Assembly: GCF_002250055.1 (NCBI RefSeq)
Contig: NZ_CP018866.1
Span: forward strand, 2,224,501 to 2,288,500
DNA from: Sutcliffiella cohnii
GTDB lineage: Bacteria; Bacillota; Bacilli; Bacillales; Bacillaceae_I
Reading direction: 5' to 3'
DNA length: 64,000 bases
The notes under the pieces were generated by a model, which was not told where the DNA came from, did no database searches, and saw nothing but the letters and a program-made list of their open reading frames with translations. The position numbers and the translations under genes are program-made. Shown here piece after piece: positions 8,483-17,051 of this stretch. Within the stretch, counting starts at the first letter, position 1. Every line of letters starts with the position of its first letter.

Positions 8483-8626
8483 TTATTCGTTATGACCCGG
8501 TCCGTTTTTTCTACCTTTTGGTGAATGTTCTTTACTATGAGCATTATGCTCTGCTTCAATTGCTTCTGGTGGAATGTGGTTATTTTTCTTCTGCCCGTTA
8601 ATTCGATTGCGATGTTTTTTTCCCAT
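8483..8626 (-). CDS. small basic protein of unknown function, spore-protein-like composition
   Basis: A 47-residue protein (MGKKHRNRINGQKKNNHIPP..EHNAHSKEHSPKGRKNGPG) is rich in Lys, Asn, His and Gly and lacks hydrophobic segments. The ATG follows AAAGGAGA at good spacing. Its composition resembles minor small acid-soluble spore proteins, but I could not assign it to a named family. Confidence 0.6.
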   Translation of the reverse strand: MGKKHRNRINGQKKNNHIPPEAIEAEHNAHSKEHSPKGRKNGPGHNE

Positions 8627-8664
8627 CTTCATTCTCCTTTATCATAAATATTTGAGGTGATTGT

Positions 8665-9027
8665 ATGGAAATAATCGTTTTCATCATTATGGTAATTAGT
8701 TGTATTGTTACGTTAATGGTTCAAGACCAATTACAAATTCACTTTACGAGAAAAAAAGTACATATGCTCTTTCATTTATTAAATATTATTGTCGTCACGC
8801 TCGTTACAACAATTGCCTATATCGTCTTCTTTAATGAATTATCTGTAACAATTTTTAGTCGGTTTTATACGTATTTTTTTACAATACTTTTCATTGTTTG
8901 TTTTGTTTATTTATTTATAGGAGTCCTGTTTGTTAAATTTATTAAATCTAAACAGAAATATGTTGTTGATAAAGATACAAATATCGTTTATATCAAGCAG
9001 AAATACTTAAACAAAGACGACATTTAA
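8665..9027 (+). CDS. small integral membrane protein, unknown
   Basis: This 120-residue protein has three hydrophobic helices (about 3-19, 34-55, 64-92) and a short basic, polar tail (KSKQKYVVDKDTN). The ATG follows GAGGTGATT. No recognised family. It converges on, and overlaps by 4 bases, the small gene at 9024-9131. Confidence 0.6.
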   Translation: MEIIVFIIMVISCIVTLMVQDQLQIHFTRKKVHMLFHLLNIIVVTLVTTIAYIVFFNELSVTIFSRFYTYFFTILFIVCFVYLFIGVLFVKFIKSKQKYVVDKDTNIVYIKQKYLNKDDI

Positions 9028-9131
9028 CTTTGTAAACGATCTTTTTTAGATCTATGTGGCTGTGCAGTTTTCTTTTTTGTCGTATTCGTGTTATTAGCAT
9101 ATTCTACAGCCTGTTTTAACTTCTTTTTCAT
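9024..9131 (-). CDS. very small basic protein, unknown
   Basis: A 35-residue frame starts MKKKLKQAVEYANNTN and ends SKKDRLQS, with 11 lysines. Its ATG is 7 bases after a perfect GGAGG. Its 3' end overlaps the stop of the membrane protein gene. Nothing in it identifies a function, but the ribosome site and coding composition argue for translation. Confidence 0.5.
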   Translation of the reverse strand: MKKKLKQAVEYANNTNTTKKKTAQPHRSKKDRLQS

Positions 9132-9297
9132 TATGCTACCTCCTATATTCATGCTAAGGGACTCTTTTATAGTATTTACATGATAAAAAAATCAATTCTT
9201 TTTCTACCTGGTAGTCGGTTACTATTTGGGAAAAAACCATATAATATGGTATAGTATTGATGGCTTATGCCTTAAGATTGAAATTGGAGGTATTTTT

Positions 9298-9999
9298 ATG
9301 AGTGTACATATCGGTGCAAAACAAGGAGAAATAGCTGAAACGATACTTTTACCAGGTGACCCACTTCGTGCAAAATATATTGCCGAAACCTTTTTGGATA
9401 ATGCTGTTTGCTACAACGAAGTAAGGGGGATGTTAGGTTTTACTGGTACATATAAAGGACATAAAATTTCCGTTCAAGGTACAGGTATGGGGGTTCCATC
9501 TATCTCCATATATGTTAATGAGCTAATGAACGAATATAATGTACAAAAATTAGTCCGGGTTGGTACTTGTGGAGCTATTCAACAAGATGTTAAAGTTCGT
9601 GACGTAATTTTAGCAATGACTGCTTCAACAGACTCTCAAATGAATCGTTTGACTTTCAATGGAGTTGATTATGCACCCACTGCAAATTTTGACCTATTGA
9701 AAAAAGCGTATGATGCTGGTACAGAAAAAGGGTTAAACTTAAAAGTTGGTAATGTCTTTACAGCAGATATGTTTTACAATGATAATGCAGAATTAGAAAA
9801 ATGGGCAAAATACGGAGTGCTTGCTATTGAAATGGAAACAGCAGCATTATACACTTTAGCAGCAAAATATGGTCGACAAGCACTATCTGTACTAACAGTT
9901 AGTGACCATATTCTAACTGGTGAAGAAACAACTGCGGAAGAAAGACAAACAACGTTTTCAGATATGATGGAAGTTGCACTAGAAGCAGTAATTAAATAA
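9298..9999 (+). CDS. deoD: purine nucleoside phosphorylase, DeoD type
   Basis: This 233-residue enzyme phosphorolyses purine (deoxy)nucleosides. It shows the DeoD motifs [14 protein letters not shown] (phosphate-binding Arg), GTGMGVPS, the nucleoside-binding [11 protein letters not shown] and the catalytic VSDH. Full length for bacterial hexameric DeoD (about 233-239). The start at 9298 follows TTGGAGG; the frame is open upstream without a ribosome site. It is monocistronic with its own terminator. Confidence 0.96.
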   Translation: MSVHIGAKQGEIAETILLPGDPLRAKYIAETFLDNAVCYNEVRGMLGFTGTYKGHKISVQGTGMGVPSISIYVNELMNEYNVQKLVRVGTCGAIQQDVKVRDVILAMTASTDSQMNRLTFNGVDYAPTANFDLLKKAYDAGTEKGLNLKVGNVFTADMFYNDNAELEKWAKYGVLAIEMETAALYTLAAKYGRQALSVLTVSDHILTGEETTAEERQTTFSDMMEVALEAVIK

Positions 10000-10008
10000 T
10001 GAAAAAGT

Positions 10009-10038
10009 AGGTACAGTTCTAACAGCTGTACCTTTTAT
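10009..10038 (+). terminator. intrinsic terminator of deoD
   Basis: AGGTACAG and CTGTACCT form the stem, followed by TTTTATTATATT, 9 bases after the deoD stop. Confidence 0.8.
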
Positions 10039-10164
10039 TATATTGTAGAAAAATATAATTTTTTTACGGACACCTCGTTTTTATGATACACTATTTTTAT
10101 TGCGATCTCGTTTTACGTAAAGGGCTTCGCGAAACTAATAAGAAAACGACAAAAGGTGATAAGC

Positions 10165-11001
10165 ATGAAGTGGAAAATAGCTTCAGTTGTTTCTGTATTA
10201 CTACTTTCAGGTTGTTCTTTACCTACTGATTTCGATTGGAAATTTTGGGAAGATAAGCAAATCGTTGAAAATAATAATACACCTGAAATATCTGAAATTG
10301 TGGAAGAACAACCAGAAGAAAATAATAACAATCAATCCGAAATTATAGAAGATATCGTTGAAGCAGACAGTCCAATAATGAAAGAAGAATTCGTCTCAAT
10401 AGTGAAGGATGGAATTATTCAAAACCCTACTAATCTATTAGTTTTAGTAAACAAGGATATAGCATTACCAGAAGATTATGTACCGGATGATTTAGTTAGT
10501 CCTAATGTTCCTTTCATCTTTGATGGTGAACATGATAAAAGATATATAAGAGAAGAGGCTGCAAGAGCTTTAGAAACATTATTTGAGAGTGCAAGTAATG
10601 AAGATGTAGAACTATTTGCTGTATCAGGTTATCGAGCATATGACACACAAAATGCTATTTACAATAGTTATTTAAAACGTTGGGGTGAAGAAAGGACGAA
10701 TGCTGTATCAGCAGTCCCTGGTCACAGTGAACATCAAACGGGTTTAGCAATGGATGTAACAAGCAGAAGTGTTGAATTACAATTAACAGAAGACTTCGGT
10801 GAAACAGTTGAAGGAATATGGCTTCAAGAAAATGCACACAAATTCGGCTTCATTATTAGATACCCTCTCGGTAAAGAAACAATTACTGGATATCAGTATG
10901 AGCCGTGGCACCTACGATATGTTGGCGAAGAGGTTGCTACCCATTTATGGAAAGAAGAGTTAACATTAGAAGAATTTTTTGGACATGAATCTTATCAATA
11001 A
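10165..11001 (+). CDS. yodJ: lipoprotein D-alanyl-D-alanine carboxypeptidase (VanY family, YodJ-like)
   Basis: This 278-residue lipoprotein trims the terminal D-Ala of peptidoglycan stem peptides. The signal peptide ends in the lipobox LLSGC (Cys 17), followed by a disordered acidic/Asn-rich linker (to about residue 65). The VanY domain (about 105-270) has SGYRAYDTQ, the zinc motif SEHQTGLAMD (SxHxxGxAxD) and EPWHLRY with the catalytic Glu and third zinc His. The ATG at 10165 follows AAAGGTGAT. It lies next to deoD, as YodJ does in B. subtilis. Confidence 0.92.
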   Translation: MKWKIASVVSVLLLSGCSLPTDFDWKFWEDKQIVENNNTPEISEIVEEQPEENNNNQSEIIEDIVEADSPIMKEEFVSIVKDGIIQNPTNLLVLVNKDIALPEDYVPDDLVSPNVPFIFDGEHDKRYIREEAARALETLFESASNEDVELFAVSGYRAYDTQNAIYNSYLKRWGEERTNAVSAVPGHSEHQTGLAMDVTSRSVELQLTEDFGETVEGIWLQENAHKFGFIIRYPLGKETITGYQYEPWHLRYVGEEVATHLWKEELTLEEFFGHESYQ

Positions 11002-11028
11002 CTCGCCTTTTAATAGGCGAGTTTTTCA
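11001..11028 (+). terminator. bidirectional terminator between yodJ-like and ZIP genes
   Basis: ACTCGCCT (from 11001) pairs with AGGCGAGT (to 11022), then T(5). It overlaps the stop codon of the carboxypeptidase. Confidence 0.85.
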
Positions 11029-11036
11029 TCTTCATT

Positions 11037-11768
11037 TTAATGAACAATAAAAGATAATACATAGGAGCAGAGTAAACCAAGTGCAGATACAAACCCTACA
11101 ATTGGCCCACCTTCTTCGTATGCTTCAGGCATCATCGTCGAAGAAACCATTGTAATAATTCCTCCTGCAGCAATCCCACTTATGAACGAAACGTATTGTT
11201 CACTTAACTCATTGAATATGACATACCCCGAAAAGGAACTTAAACTTGAGAGGACCATGACAATGGACCACATCGTCATAATCTTTTTCTTTGAATATCC
11301 ATCTCTTTTTAAACCTACAGTACTTGAAAGAGCCTCTGGTAAATTACTAATAAATATCGCTAAAACAATTACCCAGCTCACCGTATGCTCCTTTAAAATA
11401 CCTACACCTATGATCATTGATTCTGGAATAGCATCAATAATTGTTCCAATAAAAATAGCCTTACCCGAATTATTATGATTATTTTCTTTCGAACGCTTTC
11501 GATGATGACCACCTTTTTTACTTATGTAATACTCAGAGATCGTAAAAAGGGTAGCTCCAATGATGAAACCAAGAATAACATAAACATAACCTTTATCTTC
11601 ATTGACTTTTCCTAGTAGCTCAAAAGCTGCAGCACCAATTAAAATTCCTGTTCCGAAAGCCATAATATAACCAGTTAATTTACGAGGAACCGAGAATAAC
11701 AATGCAAAAATCGCGCCTATAATTAAAGCTAGTCCAACAAGACCTCCCCAAAATAGTGCTTGCACCAT
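11037..11768 (-). CDS. ZIP family divalent metal transporter
   Basis: This 243-residue protein has about eight membrane segments and the ZIP helix IV/V signatures: DAIPESMIIGVG and ISNLPEALSSTVG with the metal-binding Asp/Glu/Asn, plus a His/Lys-rich cytoplasmic loop (GGHHRKRSKENNHNN) between helices 3 and 4. ZIP proteins move zinc, iron or manganese inward; substrate is not decidable here. The start at 11768 follows AAAGGAGGAATACAA. Confidence 0.85.
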   Translation of the reverse strand: MVQALFWGGLVGLALIIGAIFALLFSVPRKLTGYIMAFGTGILIGAAAFELLGKVNEDKGYVYVILGFIIGATLFTISEYYISKKGGHHRKRSKENNHNNSGKAIFIGTIIDAIPESMIIGVGILKEHTVSWVIVLAIFISNLPEALSSTVGLKRDGYSKKKIMTMWSIVMVLSSLSSFSGYVIFNELSEQYVSFISGIAAGGIITMVSSTMMPEAYEEGGPIVGFVSALGLLCSYVLSFIVH

Positions 11769-11881
11769 TTGTATTCCTCCTTTTACATCTATGTCTATTT
11801 TGTGCAAAAATATGGAACACATACTTACAATCTATTGACGTAACATATGGAAATAGATAAGGATTTTGGAGGTATGTTCAC

Positions 11882-12976
11882 ATGAAAAAAATAATCGTTT
11901 TGATATTGATATGTTTTTTATTTATACAGCAAGAGGAACAAATATTTGCTCATTCTGAAGATAGTTCTTATACAATAGTTCAAACAAACAGTAATACAGA
12001 TTACCAAACAAAAGAAAAACTATCTAAGCAACTACAAAAGTACCTTAATCATAGCGAATGGGTTGACTATAACACTACTCCTGGACCAACTGATTTTTTT
12101 ATTCAACATAACAATATTACATACTCTATTCATTTAAACGAAGGAGCGATTATCGATAGTGTTCATAAAAAAGCAATCGTTAATATATCGCTCCCGATAT
12201 TAAGATTATTACAGGACAATTATAAAACATTAAAGAAGCATCATTACGGAGAGAAAAAACCTTGGTCTACAGTGAATGGGATTATACCTAAATATGAAAA
12301 GTTTTCTATTTTAGATATAGATACTGGACTACGCTTCAACGTACAAAGACGTGCAGGCGCTAGTCATGCGGACGTTCAACCGTTAACAAAAGAAGATACA
12401 GCAATAATGAAAGAAATTTATAATGGTAAATGGAGTTGGGATAGAAGAGCGATAATCGTTGAAAAAGATTCAGAACGTCTTGCTGCATCTATGCACGGAA
12501 TGCCACACGGGAGAGGCGCTATACAAAACAATTTTCCCGGTCACTTTTGTATTCATTTTTTTGAAAGTACAACGCATGCATCAAAGAAAGAAGATTTCGC
12601 TCATTCTATTATGATAAAAAAAGCTGCAGGCGTATGGCTAGAAAATATACAAAACATGTCTCCAAATGAAATAGTGGAAGCATTTATCATATCTGTCAAT
12701 CAACATGATGGATTTGTCTTATCATCTTTACTTGATTCTGAAGATCGAAAATTATTACAAAACAGTACGAAAGATATTGAAGCAATTCAACATTTGAAAC
12801 GTTTATCTCCATTACCAGAAAAACTACATTCGGATGAATTACAGTTAGAAATTCCCATAAAAGTCCATATTCATAAAAATGAAACGGTCGTAAAAACATT
12901 GCGTTTTCCATTTTATAGAGAAACACACCTAGATAGATGGAAGCTTAACTTTGAAGATATACTGTCGCAATTATGA
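11882..12976 (+). CDS. secreted protein of unknown function
   Basis: This 364-residue protein has a signal peptide (MKKIIVLILICFLFIQ, cleavage near residue 22). The middle holds a conserved-looking block with LRFNVQRRAGASHADVQP, WSWDRRAI, MHGMPHGRGAIQNNFPGHFCIHF, in which His, Asp and Cys are grouped as in a metal- or nucleophile-dependent enzyme. The block resembles domains in other uncharacterised Firmicute exported proteins; the C-terminal 100 residues look like a transport-factor-2-like fold. ATG follows GGAGG. Overlaps the GerT-like gene by 6 bases at their 3' ends. Confidence 0.75.
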   Translation: MKKIIVLILICFLFIQQEEQIFAHSEDSSYTIVQTNSNTDYQTKEKLSKQLQKYLNHSEWVDYNTTPGPTDFFIQHNNITYSIHLNEGAIIDSVHKKAIVNISLPILRLLQDNYKTLKKHHYGEKKPWSTVNGIIPKYEKFSILDIDTGLRFNVQRRAGASHADVQPLTKEDTAIMKEIYNGKWSWDRRAIIVEKDSERLAASMHGMPHGRGAIQNNFPGHFCIHFFESTTHASKKEDFAHSIMIKKAAGVWLENIQNMSPNEIVEAFIISVNQHDGFVLSSLLDSEDRKLLQNSTKDIEAIQHLKRLSPLPEKLHSDELQLEIPIKVHIHKNETVVKTLRFPFYRETHLDRWKLNFEDILSQL

Positions 12977-13477
12977 CTTACGAGAAATATTAGGTTTACT
13001 TAAAAACTCTAAAGGAACCTTCGTGTACGACGTTTTAGTTTCTTTAGGTATTCTAATTTCAAGCATGTTATCTTTAAAGATTGCTTTTGATCCAGTTGTT
13101 TTTACAAAACACGGTAAAGGAATTGTTTGTTTATTTCCAGGATTAGGTACATTTTCTACAAAGCAAGTATTTGAATTGTAATACGTTTTTACGTCTAACA
13201 CATGATCTGCAGAAATCGGAAATTTCACAAACACTTCATTGTGCCCCTCATAAATTTGAGGTTGAAAACTAGGCTTTCTCTTTTTCTTTTTATTTGCTTG
13301 AATTTTATCTAATAGTTCAAATGATTGCATAAAAAAATCGGAGGAGTTCATAAAAGGTGGAGGGTCAGGTAACTTCATTGCCTTATTCATCCATTTCTCT
13401 ACATCAGCCTGTTTAAAAGGAGACTCACCTTTCATATACTCTTTAGGAAAAGGAAACATTTTATTCCAAGGAAACAT
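12971..13477 (-). CDS. gerT: Hsp20-like spore protein, GerT-like
   Basis: This 168-residue protein starts MFPWNKMFPF and is Pro/Met rich for 60 residues; then an alpha-crystallin-like beta-sandwich follows (about 80-155: QIYEGHNEVFVKFPI to DNMLEIRIPKE). This arrangement fits GerT, a spore-coat Hsp20 relative needed for normal germination in B. subtilis; an ordinary small heat-shock protein is the alternative. No C-terminal IxI motif is present. Confidence 0.7.
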   Translation of the reverse strand: MFPWNKMFPFPKEYMKGESPFKQADVEKWMNKAMKLPDPPPFMNSSDFFMQSFELLDKIQANKKKKRKPSFQPQIYEGHNEVFVKFPISADHVLDVKTYYNSNTCFVENVPNPGNKQTIPLPCFVKTTGSKAIFKDNMLEIRIPKETKTSYTKVPLEFLSKPNISRKS

Positions 13478-13639
13478 TGAAATCTCACCACCAATAAAAA
13501 GTCATTATATCTTATTCTAATAATTATTATTGGTTAAACTTTTGAGCGGACAAAAGCAAGAATATTTGACGCTTTTGGTTCACTTTACTATACTTAAATT
13601 ACCTCGAAATTGAGATAAATTCTTTAAAAGGAGTATTTT

Positions 13640-14245
13640 ATGAAGTTAAAACATATCTTTCAACAAGGTTCAGAAAATGTATTATTGTTATTACACGGAA
13701 CGGGTGGGAATGAACAAGATTTAATTCCATTAGCAGGGTTAATTGATCCGAACGCTTCCATATTAAGTGTAAGAGGAAACGTACTAGAGAATGGCATGCC
13801 GCGCTTTTTTCGAAGATTAAGCGAAGGTATTTTTGACGAACAAGATTTAATCGCTAGAACGGAAGAATTATACTTATTTTTAGAAGAAGCAAGTAAAGAA
13901 TATGGTTTTGATCGTAAAAATGTAATTGCACTAGGTTATTCAAATGGAGCAAATATTGCAGGTAGTTTATTATTCCACTATAAAGAAGCTTTAAAAGGAG
14001 CTATTTTATTTCACCCTATGGTACCTAGAAGAGGTATAGACCTCCCTAATATGTCGAGAATGCCTATCTTTATTGGAGCAGGAGTAAATGACCCCATCTG
14101 CCCAGCTAGCGAAACAGAGGAACTTAAATCTTTACTCGAAAGCTCAAGTGCTTCTGTTCAACTATTTTGGGAAAATTACGGCCATCAATTAACACGTCGC
14201 GAAGTAGAAGAAGCACAAAAGTGGTACGAAAATAATATTAAGTGA
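13640..14245 (+). CDS. mhqD: alpha/beta hydrolase, carboxylesterase/phospholipase type (MhqD-like)
   Basis: This 201-residue hydrolase has LLLHGTGGNEQDL (oxyanion region), the nucleophile elbow GYSNGAN, Asp in GAGVNDPICP and His in YGHQL, completing the triad. It matches the small esterase family of B. subtilis MhqD (YodD), part of the quinone-stress MhqR regulon. Substrate is unknown. ATG follows AAAAGGAG. Probably monocistronic. Confidence 0.85.
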   Translation: MKLKHIFQQGSENVLLLLHGTGGNEQDLIPLAGLIDPNASILSVRGNVLENGMPRFFRRLSEGIFDEQDLIARTEELYLFLEEASKEYGFDRKNVIALGYSNGANIAGSLLFHYKEALKGAILFHPMVPRRGIDLPNMSRMPIFIGAGVNDPICPASETEELKSLLESSSASVQLFWENYGHQLTRREVEEAQKWYENNIK

Positions 14246-14456
14246 TATAATGTATAAAATCGTAACAGGAGAAACGGTAAAAATAATACCGTTTCTCTTT
14301 TTACTCGTTAAAATAGCATATTTTCATTTTTACCAACAGAAGAACGTTTTGACAGGTCTTATATATGTGTTTTTTCTAACAAAAGGTTCTCTTTTTTTTA
14401 CTATTTACGTTACAATAAATATAGTTAACCTATTACTTCACTTTTGGAGGGACATT

Positions 14457-14798
14457 ATGCAGTTGATCGAACAAGTAAGTGTACAAGAAGCGTTAAATAG
14501 CTTTGCTAAGCAACCTGTATACATACATCTTGAAACAACCAATGGTGCATACGCATCTCATCATAATACAGGAATGACAGTTGGAGCATTCATTCGCAAT
14601 AGTGTTATTCATTATGAACACGGGAAAATTACAGGCAATAATCCATATAGAATCGGATTAAAAATGGAACACGGGTGGGTTTATGCAGAAGGATTAACCC
14701 ATTATGAATTAGATAATAAAGGAAGATTGTTACTAGCAGGGCTTAATGATGAAGGCAAACTTGCGGTTGCTTTTCAGTTAAGCAAAGAACCTTTTTAA
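14457..14798 (+). CDS. yojF: YojF family protein (DUF1806)
   Basis: This 113-residue protein (MQLIEQVSVQEALNSFAKQPVYIHLETTNGAYA) matches YojF, which is usually next to bshB2. The start at 14457 follows GGAGGG; the same frame is open for 69 codons upstream but without start signals. It ends 16 bases before bshB2, so the two are cotranscribed. A role in bacillithiol metabolism is suggested only by this linkage. Confidence 0.88.
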   Translation: MQLIEQVSVQEALNSFAKQPVYIHLETTNGAYASHHNTGMTVGAFIRNSVIHYEHGKITGNNPYRIGLKMEHGWVYAEGLTHYELDNKGRLLLAGLNDEGKLAVAFQLSKEPF

Positions 14799-14814
14799 GG
14801 AGTGAAGGATACAT

Positions 14815-15480
14815 ATGAACCAACATGAGCGTGTGTTAGTCGTTTTTCCTCATCCAGATGATGAAGCGTTCAGTTCATCTGGTACGATAAAATTATTTAC
14901 GAAAAGTGGTGCTCCCGTTACATACATATGTGGAACACTAGGGCAAATGGGTCGTAACTTAGGAAATCCGTTATTCGCTACAAGAGAGACGTTAATGGAT
15001 GTTCGTAAAAAAGAATTAACAGATGCTTGTAAAGTAATGGGAATTGAAGATTTAAGAATGTTTGGTCTTCACGACAAAACAGTTGAATTTGAAAATGAAG
15101 AACTATTAGCAGATAGAATAGAAGCGGTCATAAAAGAAGTCAAACCTACTTTATTAATTACGTTTTATCCAAAACATGGTGTACATCCAGACCATGATGC
15201 AATGAGTAATGCAGCTGTTATAGCAGTGAAACGTTTACCGAAAGAAGAGCAACCAACTATATATGGGAAAGCAATTTTAAAAAATAGTGTAGAACTATTA
15301 GGAGAACCAGACATCACAATTGATATTAAAGAAGTTGCACTTGATAAGTTAAATGCTATCAAAGCACATCGATCTCAAACAGAAAGTTGGATTGAAACGA
15401 TGGAGCAAGCACTCGAGGCAAATTCACCTGAAGTAGAAGACTGGTTATATCGAGAAACGTTTTGGACTTATAATGTTTAA
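14815..15480 (+). CDS. bshB2: bacillithiol biosynthesis deacetylase BshB2
   Basis: This 221-residue LmbE/PIG-L family zinc deacetylase removes acetyl from GlcNAc-malate in bacillithiol synthesis. Key motifs are FPHPDDEAFSSSG (zinc ligands in HPDDE) and HGVHPDHDAMSN (third ligand and catalytic region). Linkage to yojF identifies the BshB2 (YojG) paralogue rather than BshB1. Confidence 0.93.
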   Translation: MNQHERVLVVFPHPDDEAFSSSGTIKLFTKSGAPVTYICGTLGQMGRNLGNPLFATRETLMDVRKKELTDACKVMGIEDLRMFGLHDKTVEFENEELLADRIEAVIKEVKPTLLITFYPKHGVHPDHDAMSNAAVIAVKRLPKEEQPTIYGKAILKNSVELLGEPDITIDIKEVALDKLNAIKAHRSQTESWIETMEQALEANSPEVEDWLYRETFWTYNV

Positions 15481-15487
15481 TTAAATT

Positions 15488-15520
15488 TGAGAAGAAGCCT
15501 ATTGGTGCTTCTTCTTTTTA
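15488..15520 (+). terminator. intrinsic terminator of yojF-bshB2
   Basis: GAGAAGAAGC pairs with GCTTCTTCTT around a 7-base loop, followed by TTTTTATG. Confidence 0.85.
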
Positions 15521-15637
15521 TGTTTTATGCCAGGAAAGATATTTTTTGTAGTGTTTTTCTTACAGAGAAGAAAGGGGTATTAATTCCCGAATTTACGTGT
15601 AGCAAAGTACAAATTTTAATTTTCCGAAATTTCAGAG

Positions 15638-15666
15638 TTGAAAAACATATAACATTATTATATAAT
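15638..15666 (+). promoter_or_regulatory. sigma-A promoter of paaABCD
   Basis: TTGAAA (15638-15643), 17-base spacer, TATAAT (15661-15666). Start near 15673. A 13/15 match to the CodY box (AATTTTCCGAAATTT, 15618-15632) lies immediately upstream. Confidence 0.8.
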
Positions 15667-15667
15667 T

Positions 15668-15686
15668 TCGTTAAATAAACGTTATA
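15668..15686 (+). promoter_or_regulatory. putative operator shared with the phenylalanine dehydrogenase operon
   Basis: TCGTTAAATAAACGTTATA, with CGTT/AACG half sites around AAATA, begins one base after the -10 box, over the transcription start. The identical 19 bases occur at 33287-33305 in the same position relative to another -10 box. PaaX is the natural candidate regulator. Confidence 0.65.
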
Positions 15687-15723
15687 AATATATTTGTTAG
15701 ATGAAAGATAGGAGGCGAGGCTA

Positions 15724-16692
15724 TTGAATACTTCTATTTCTTTTCAATCCTTATCAGAAGAAGAGAAATACGAACATTTTATGGAACGAATAAACGCTGG
15801 TGAAAAAATAGAGGCAGATGATTGGATGCCAGAAGATTATCGAAAAGCCTTAATTAAGCTTATATCGATGCACGGAATAAGCGAAATAATGGGAGCGCTT
15901 CCAGAAAAAGAATGGGTACCGAAAGCACCAACTTTAAAAAGAAAACTTGGCATTATGGCAAAAGTTCAAGATGAAATGGGCCACGGTCAATTACTTCTTC
16001 GTGTTGCTGAAGATTTAATGAAACCATATGGGAAATCAAGAGAAGAAATTATGCAAGATTTATTTAGCGGTCAATTAAAATTCCATAACGTTTTTCATAT
16101 GCCGGCACCAACATGGGGAGATGCTGGTTTAATAGGTTGGTTAGTTGATGGAGCTGCCATTATTTCTCAAACAAACATGTTAAACGCCTCGTATGGTCCT
16201 TATGCTCGAGCTCTAAAAAGAATATGTGCAGAAGAAGTATTTCATGCTCAACACGGTGAAGCAATTATTATGGCATTAGCAGAAGGAACAGAAGAACAAA
16301 AAGCGATGATTCAACAATCTATTGACCGATGGTGGGAAGCTTTATTAATGTTTTTTGGACCAGGTGATGCTTCCACAACTGGAACTAGTAAACAAGATAC
16401 AACGATAAAATATAAAATTAGAACAAAAACAAACGAAGAGTTACGACAAGATTTCTTTACAAAATATGTACCTCGTATTCTATCACTAGGATTAAAGTTA
16501 CCTGACCCCACGATGCATTATTCGAAGGAAGAACGGAAATGGATCTATCAACAACCAAATTGGAATGAATTTTTAAAAATTATACGAAATAACGGTCCAA
16601 AGTCACAAGAACGTCTTCGATTAAGAAAACTGTCCTATGAAAATAATGCATGGGTACGTGATGCGCTCAGCTCTTCTTCTAAAGCTACTTGA
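15724..16692 (+). CDS. paaA: 1,2-phenylacetyl-CoA epoxidase, catalytic subunit PaaA
   Basis: This 322-residue ferritin-like di-iron subunit epoxidises the ring of phenylacetyl-CoA. Di-iron ligand helices are visible at DEMGHGQLL and EEVFHAQHGEA (E-x-x-H pairs), each with a partner Glu. The size equals E. coli PaaA (309) plus a short N-terminal tail. TTG start after GGAGGCGAGG. First gene of paaABCD, transcribed from the promoter at 15638. Confidence 0.96.
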   Translation: MNTSISFQSLSEEEKYEHFMERINAGEKIEADDWMPEDYRKALIKLISMHGISEIMGALPEKEWVPKAPTLKRKLGIMAKVQDEMGHGQLLLRVAEDLMKPYGKSREEIMQDLFSGQLKFHNVFHMPAPTWGDAGLIGWLVDGAAIISQTNMLNASYGPYARALKRICAEEVFHAQHGEAIIMALAEGTEEQKAMIQQSIDRWWEALLMFFGPGDASTTGTSKQDTTIKYKIRTKTNEELRQDFFTKYVPRILSLGLKLPDPTMHYSKEERKWIYQQPNWNEFLKIIRNNGPKSQERLRLRKLSYENNAWVRDALSSSSKAT

Positions 16693-16709
16693 AGAACGGA
16701 GGAAAAATA

Positions 16710-17051
16710 ATGAGTAATTTTTATCAAGAATTTGAAGTGTTCAGTAAAAAAACGGACACTGCACCTATGCAATACCAGTTTAGTTTACTAGCACCAAATC
16801 ATGAAATTGCTTTAGTGATGGCTCAAGAAAACTTTATGCGCCGTGAAACGGTTGCTGATATTTGGGTTGTAAAACGAGCAGATATTAGAAAAATGACACA
16901 AGAAGAAAAACAGTCATTATCTCGTCTTGACAATAAAGAATACCGAACAACTAAAGGATATGGATATTTAAAGAAAAAATGGCGCCAATATGAGCAGGAG
17001 ATGCTAGATGAGAAAGAAATTATGTCTTGGGGAGGAGAGCTAAAGCAATGA
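16710..17051 (+). CDS. paaB: 1,2-phenylacetyl-CoA epoxidase subunit PaaB
   Basis: This 113-residue small subunit bridges PaaA-PaaC units. It has FEVFSKKTDTAPMQYQFSLLAPNHEIALVMAQENFMRRE and ADIWVVKRADIR, both diagnostic of PaaB. The ATG 16710 follows CGGAGG. Its stop overlaps the paaC start (ATGA at 17048-17051). Confidence 0.95.
   Translation: MSNFYQEFEVFSKKTDTAPMQYQFSLLAPNHEIALVMAQENFMRRETVADIWVVKRADIRKMTQEEKQSLSRLDNKEYRTTKGYGYLKKKWRQYEQEMLDEKEIMSWGGELKQ

Noticed and set aside
15487..15678. 63-codon frame between bshB2 and paaA
   Set aside because: It begins inside the bshB2 terminator and runs through the paaA promoter and CodY-like box, with no ribosome site.
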